Source of the DNA: an uncultured Pelagibacteraceae bacterium
GTDB lineage: Bacteria > Pseudomonadota > Alphaproteobacteria > Pelagibacterales > Pelagibacteraceae
Reading direction: 5' to 3'
DNA: 64,000 bases
Assembly (NCBI GenBank): GCA_902574705.1
Contig: CACGOM010000005.1
Coordinates: forward strand, 1-64,000
Made by a program: the position numbers and the translations under genes. The notes below the pieces were generated by a model. The model ran no database searches. It worked only from the letters and a program-made list of their open reading frames with translations, and was not told the DNA's origin. Each line of letters opens with the position of its first letter. Position 1 is the stretch's first letter. This document shows, in pieces, positions 59,997 through 64,000 of the stretch.

Positions 59997-62681
59997 ATGA
60001 TTAAAAGAGATCTTTATTACGATAGAATACCTACAAAATCACTTAGAGAAGATGTTAGATATTTAGGTTTTGTTCTTGGAAAGGTAATTAAAGATCAAGA
60101 GGGAGAACAATTTTTCAGACTAGTAGAAAAAATCAGAAAACTTTCAAAGACAAACAAGTATAATTCTAATTCAGATACATCGAAAAAAAATATATCAAAA
60201 ATTTTGATCAAGCTTGATTCAAAAAATACTTTTAAAATTACAAGAGCTTTTACTCATTTTATGAATCTGTTAAATCTTGCTGAAATAGTGGATGCATCGA
60301 GAAGTTTAGATGAATATGAAAACAAAAAAATAATAAATAATAAAAATATATTTATTGAAGAGATTTTTGAAAAACTTTTTAAAAATAGAAAAATTTCAAA
60401 TAATAAAATTTACAATTTTGCAAAAAATCTGAAAATAGGAATTGTTTTAACAGCACATCCAACAGAAGTTAAACGAAGAACTTTGATACAAAAATATCAT
60501 AATATAACAGAAATATTGGAACAAAGGGATTTATTAAAAAACTACCCTTCAAAGATAATCAAATTAAACAAAAAATTGTATGATGAATTAACAATAATAT
60601 GGAACACAGATGATATTAAAAGATTTAAACCATCTCCATTTGATGAAGCAAGATGGGGACTTGCAATCATAGAAGACAGTTTATGGGATACAATTCCTAA
60701 AGTTTATAGAAGATTAAATTCAATTTTTACGAAAAATATGAAAAAAGGGCTCCCAAAAAATTTTAATCCACTTGAGTTTGGCTCATGGATGGGTGGAGAT
60801 AGAGATGGAAATCCTAATGTAACATCAAAAGTAACAAAAGAGGTAATTTTATTATCTAGATGGGAAGCTGCTAAACTATATGAAAAAACATTAACAAAAA
60901 TAATAAGATCATATTCGATGATTGAGTGTTCCAAAAAAATAACAAAAGTTACAGGTAAATCATTTGAACCATACAGAGTTTTTTTGAGACCTCTACGTAA
61001 TAAAATGCGTTTAACACATAGATCAATAGAACAACATTTAGTGAGTGGCCAACCACTTGACCAATCTAAATTACTTAAAACAAAAGAGGAAATTTTAAAA
61101 CCTTTGAGAATTGTTAGAGAGTCTTTAGAAAAAAATCAATGCGAAAACATTGCTAGTGGTGAACTTTTAGATCTAATGAGAAGAGCAAAATGTTTTGGTA
61201 TCAATTTAGCTAGATTAGATATTCGTCAAGAGTCATCAAGACACAGTCAAATAATGAATGAATTTTTTATAAAAAAATATAAAAAAAAATATTCTATTTT
61301 GACAGAAAATGAAAAATTAAAATTTTTTAAATCTTCATTAACATCTAAAAAAAATTATATTAATAACATTCAATTTAAAAATAAAGAAAACAGAGAAGTC
61401 TGGGATACTTTTAAAATTCTATCTGAGGAACCAAAAGAGTGTCTTGGTGCATATGTAATTTCAATGACTACATCTGCATCAGATATTCTAACAGTATCTT
61501 TTTTACAAAAGGAAGCAAAGATAAAAGATAAATTAAGAGTAGTGCCATTATTCGAAACCTTAGATGATTTAATAAATGCAAAAAAAATAATGAAAAAATT
61601 ATTCTCTCAAAATTGGTACAGAAGATTAATAAAAAATAATCAAGAAGTAATGATAGGATATTCCGATTCTAGTAAGGACGCTGGTAAAATGTGTGCAAGT
61701 TGGCACCAATATAAAGCACAGGAAGAAATAGTAAGATTAGGAAAAGAATATAAAATTAATGTTACATTTTTTCACGGAAGAGGAGGATCTGCAGGTAGAG
61801 GAGGTGGACCAATTCAGGCAACTTTGAGATCGCAACCTCCAAATTCAGTTAACGGTAAGATAAGAATTACCGATCAAGGTGAGGTCATACAACAAAAATA
61901 TGGATACGAACCATTAGCTAAGTATAATTTATGTAGTTATATTGGCGCAGTAACAGAAGCCTCATTGAATCCTCCACCAATGCCAAAAACAGAGTGGAGA
62001 AATTTGATTGAAAAAATGTCAGATATTTCTAAAAGTTCTTACAGAAAAAATATAAATCAAAGCTCTGAATTTATTAAATATTTTAAGACTGTAACACCAC
62101 ATATTGCGTTAGGTAAATTATCAATAGGATCAAGACCATCAAAAAGAAAAAAAACAGACAATATAAAAAGTCTTAGAGCTATTCCGTGGGTTTTTGCATG
62201 GACACAAATAAGATTAATGTTACCTGCCTGGCTTGGTAGCGCTGAAGCTTTAAGGTATTCGTATATCAAGCAATTTAGAAAAACTTTATTTGACATGGAA
62301 AAAAACTGGCCATTCTTTAATTCTATGCTTGATATTTTAGATATGGTAATTTCGAAAGTTGATCCAAATATTTCTAAGATTTATGAACATTACTTAGCAG
62401 ATGAAAATCTAAAAAGAGTTGGCAAGAAACTAAGATTCCAATTTGATCAAATAAAAAAACTAAACAAAAATATTACTCCTAAAGAAATTTTGAATAATAG
62501 AAAAAAATATAGAACCTCAGTCATAGTAAGAAATATATATTCAGAAGTATTAAATATAATACAGCCAATTGTAATAAAAAAACTTAAAGAAAAAAATAAT
62601 TTGAAAAATAAAAAATACTTAAACGATGCTCTAATGACTTCAATAGCCGGCATATCTGCTGCTATGAAAAATACAGGTTAA
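59997..62681 (+). CDS. ppc: phosphoenolpyruvate carboxylase
   Basis: LTAHPTEVKRRT, GSWMGGDRDGNPNVT, GYSDSSKDAGK, FHGRGGSAGRGGGP; start set at ATG 59997. Confidence 0.96.
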   Translation: MIKRDLYYDRIPTKSLREDVRYLGFVLGKVIKDQEGEQFFRLVEKIRKLSKTNKYNSNSDTSKKNISKILIKLDSKNTFKITRAFTHFMNLLNLAEIVDASRSLDEYENKKIINNKNIFIEEIFEKLFKNRKISNNKIYNFAKNLKIGIVLTAHPTEVKRRTLIQKYHNITEILEQRDLLKNYPSKIIKLNKKLYDELTIIWNTDDIKRFKPSPFDEARWGLAIIEDSLWDTIPKVYRRLNSIFTKNMKKGLPKNFNPLEFGSWMGGDRDGNPNVTSKVTKEVILLSRWEAAKLYEKTLTKIIRSYSMIECSKKITKVTGKSFEPYRVFLRPLRNKMRLTHRSIEQHLVSGQPLDQSKLLKTKEEILKPLRIVRESLEKNQCENIASGELLDLMRRAKCFGINLARLDIRQESSRHSQIMNEFFIKKYKKKYSILTENEKLKFFKSSLTSKKNYINNIQFKNKENREVWDTFKILSEEPKECLGAYVISMTTSASDILTVSFLQKEAKIKDKLRVVPLFETLDDLINAKKIMKKLFSQNWYRRLIKNNQEVMIGYSDSSKDAGKMCASWHQYKAQEEIVRLGKEYKINVTFFHGRGGSAGRGGGPIQATLRSQPPNSVNGKIRITDQGEVIQQKYGYEPLAKYNLCSYIGAVTEASLNPPPMPKTEWRNLIEKMSDISKSSYRKNINQSSEFIKYFKTVTPHIALGKLSIGSRPSKRKKTDNIKSLRAIPWVFAWTQIRLMLPAWLGSAEALRYSYIKQFRKTLFDMEKNWPFFNSMLDILDMVISKVDPNISKIYEHYLADENLKRVGKKLRFQFDQIKKLNKNITPKEILNNRKKYRTSVIVRNIYSEVLNIIQPIVIKKLKEKNNLKNKKYLNDALMTSIAGISAAMKNTG

Positions 62682-62682
62682 T

Positions 62683-63387
62683 ATGACCGAACTATTTATA
62701 GCTTTTAGTGCAGGATTAATTAGTTTTTTGTCACCTTGTGTTTTGCCTTTAATACCTGGATATATATCCTATATTTCTGGAACTACTTATAATGACCTAA
62801 TGGAAACAAGAATAAAATTGTCTCCATTAATTTTTTTCACACTAGGTTTTTCAATCGTATTTGTTCTTTTTGGTGCAGCAGCAACTTTTATAGGCCAATT
62901 ATTTTTAAATTTTGCTAACGAATTAAGAATTACAGCAGGTGTAGTAATAATAATATTTTCATTACATATTTTAGGTTTTTTAAATCTAAAAGTATTTAAT
63001 TATGAAAAAAGATTTCAAATATCAAATAATAAAAGTTTTTTCACTCCAATTTTGTTAGGGATGGCCTTTGGGTTTGGTTGGACACCTTGCATTGGACCAA
63101 TACTCGGATCAATACTAGTTTTAGCAACTACAGAAGAGTCTTTAGTCAGAGGTGTAATTTTATTGTGTTTTTATTCATTGGGTTTAGCAATTCCTTTTAT
63201 TCTTTCAGGGCTATTGATACAAAAATTTATAGGCGTTTCAAATAAACTGAAATCAAAAATGAGATTAATTGTAAATATAAGTGGATATTTACTTTTAGTA
63301 ACAGGAGTTCTCATTTTAACAAATCAGTTACAGGCATTAGGTTTTTATTTAATTGAATATTTTCCTATTTTACAAAAACTTGGCTAA
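62683..63387 (+). CDS. ccdA: CcdA-type cytochrome c biogenesis/thiol-disulfide transmembrane protein
   Basis: SFLSPCVLPLIPGYISYISG and FGWTPCIGPILGSIL cysteine motifs. Confidence 0.93.
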   Translation: MTELFIAFSAGLISFLSPCVLPLIPGYISYISGTTYNDLMETRIKLSPLIFFTLGFSIVFVLFGAAATFIGQLFLNFANELRITAGVVIIIFSLHILGFLNLKVFNYEKRFQISNNKSFFTPILLGMAFGFGWTPCIGPILGSILVLATTEESLVRGVILLCFYSLGLAIPFILSGLLIQKFIGVSNKLKSKMRLIVNISGYLLLVTGVLILTNQLQALGFYLIEYFPILQKLG

Positions 63388-63402
63388 GCGTTATAATTAA
63401 TA

Positions 63403-64000
63403 ATGTCTTTGAGCTATTTAATTGGTCAGTCAACAAAGTTTGTTTGGTACTCTACACATTATTTAATTTCATTTAAATATGCAACACCAATTAAAATTGA
63501 TCGTCAAAATCCTCCGCCTTTTTTTAAAAAAATGCCATCAGGTAAAAAATTATTCTATGAAATGTTAAAATTATTTAATGAGGAAAGAAATTATATAAAT
63601 CAAAAAAAATACAAAATTCCAAAAACTAATGTTAATGACTTTGCCAATATAGTTAAAGGAAGTTTCAACTTTTTTATAGATCTTCCTAAAATTGACAAAA
63701 GAAGAACTGAAAAAAAATTTAATGACTTAAATAAAAAAAATGAGGATTTGCCAAAATACTTTTTAAGAAACTTTCATTATCAAACTGATGGTTATCTTAG
63801 TGAAAATTCAGCTAATTTATACGAATTTCAAGTAGAAACATTGTTTTCTGGATCAGCAGCCACAATGAGAAGATTTTCATTATTACCAATTATTGAATTT
63901 TTAAAATCTAAAGATGAAAACTTAAATTTATTAGATATAGGAACAGGATCTGGTGAATTTATTAAAACAATCAAATGTAATTTTCCAAAATTAAATATTA
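63403..64000 (+). CDS. class I SAM-dependent methyltransferase, 3' truncated by window end
   Basis: Open frame from ATG 63403 to the window edge (not in ORF track); ...LNLLDIGTGSGEFIKTI motif I. Confidence 0.75.
   Translation, partial: MSLSYLIGQSTKFVWYSTHYLISFKYATPIKIDRQNPPPFFKKMPSGKKLFYEMLKLFNEERNYINQKKYKIPKTNVNDFANIVKGSFNFFIDLPKIDKRRTEKKFNDLNKKNEDLPKYFLRNFHYQTDGYLSENSANLYEFQVETLFSGSAATMRRFSLLPIIEFLKSKDENLNLLDIGTGSGEFIKTIKCNFPKLNI

Noticed and set aside
1-64000. CRISPR arrays, tRNA/rRNA genes, transposons, prophage or defence islands
   Set aside because: No repeat-spacer pattern, no recognisable RNA gene or mobile-element protein seen; essentially all space is occupied by identified CDSs.

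Overview
This is an AT-rich, very gene-dense bacterial chromosome segment. Its gene content and order (rpsR-rpsF, fabD-fabG-acpP, rsmA-pdxA-surA-lptD-lptG-lptF, rne/mrcA/prfB, a complete suf operon, NDUFA12/DUF2155) fit a streamlined alphaproteobacterium of the Pelagibacterales (SAR11) type. I assign about 72 CDSs, nearly all core metabolism. No rRNA, tRNA, CRISPR array, prophage or transposon was recognised. The most accessory-looking part is a molybdoenzyme island (about 44.9-57.2 kb): moaB, a form II (AYRGAGR) CO-dehydrogenase-like coxG-S-L-M cluster with split XdhC/CoxI maturation proteins and a MocA-like nucleotidyltransferase, msrPQ, and moaE-D-C-A. Main second-look items: (1) prfB is missing from the ORF track as a full gene because it has a programmed +1 frameshift (AAGGAG-TTT-CTT-TGA), which I reconstruct; (2) a full match to the type 1 IscR box upstream of the Rrf2 regulator of the suf operon; (3) an orphan protein resembling the C-terminal TSCPD region of class II ribonucleotide reductase (NrdJb-like); (4) a repeated TGCATAKCT motif upstream of both glnA and the small ORF that converges on it, with a hairpin terminator between them; (5) overlapping or abutting ends at nearly all convergent gene pairs. 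I found no clear evidence of a wholly new multi-gene system.
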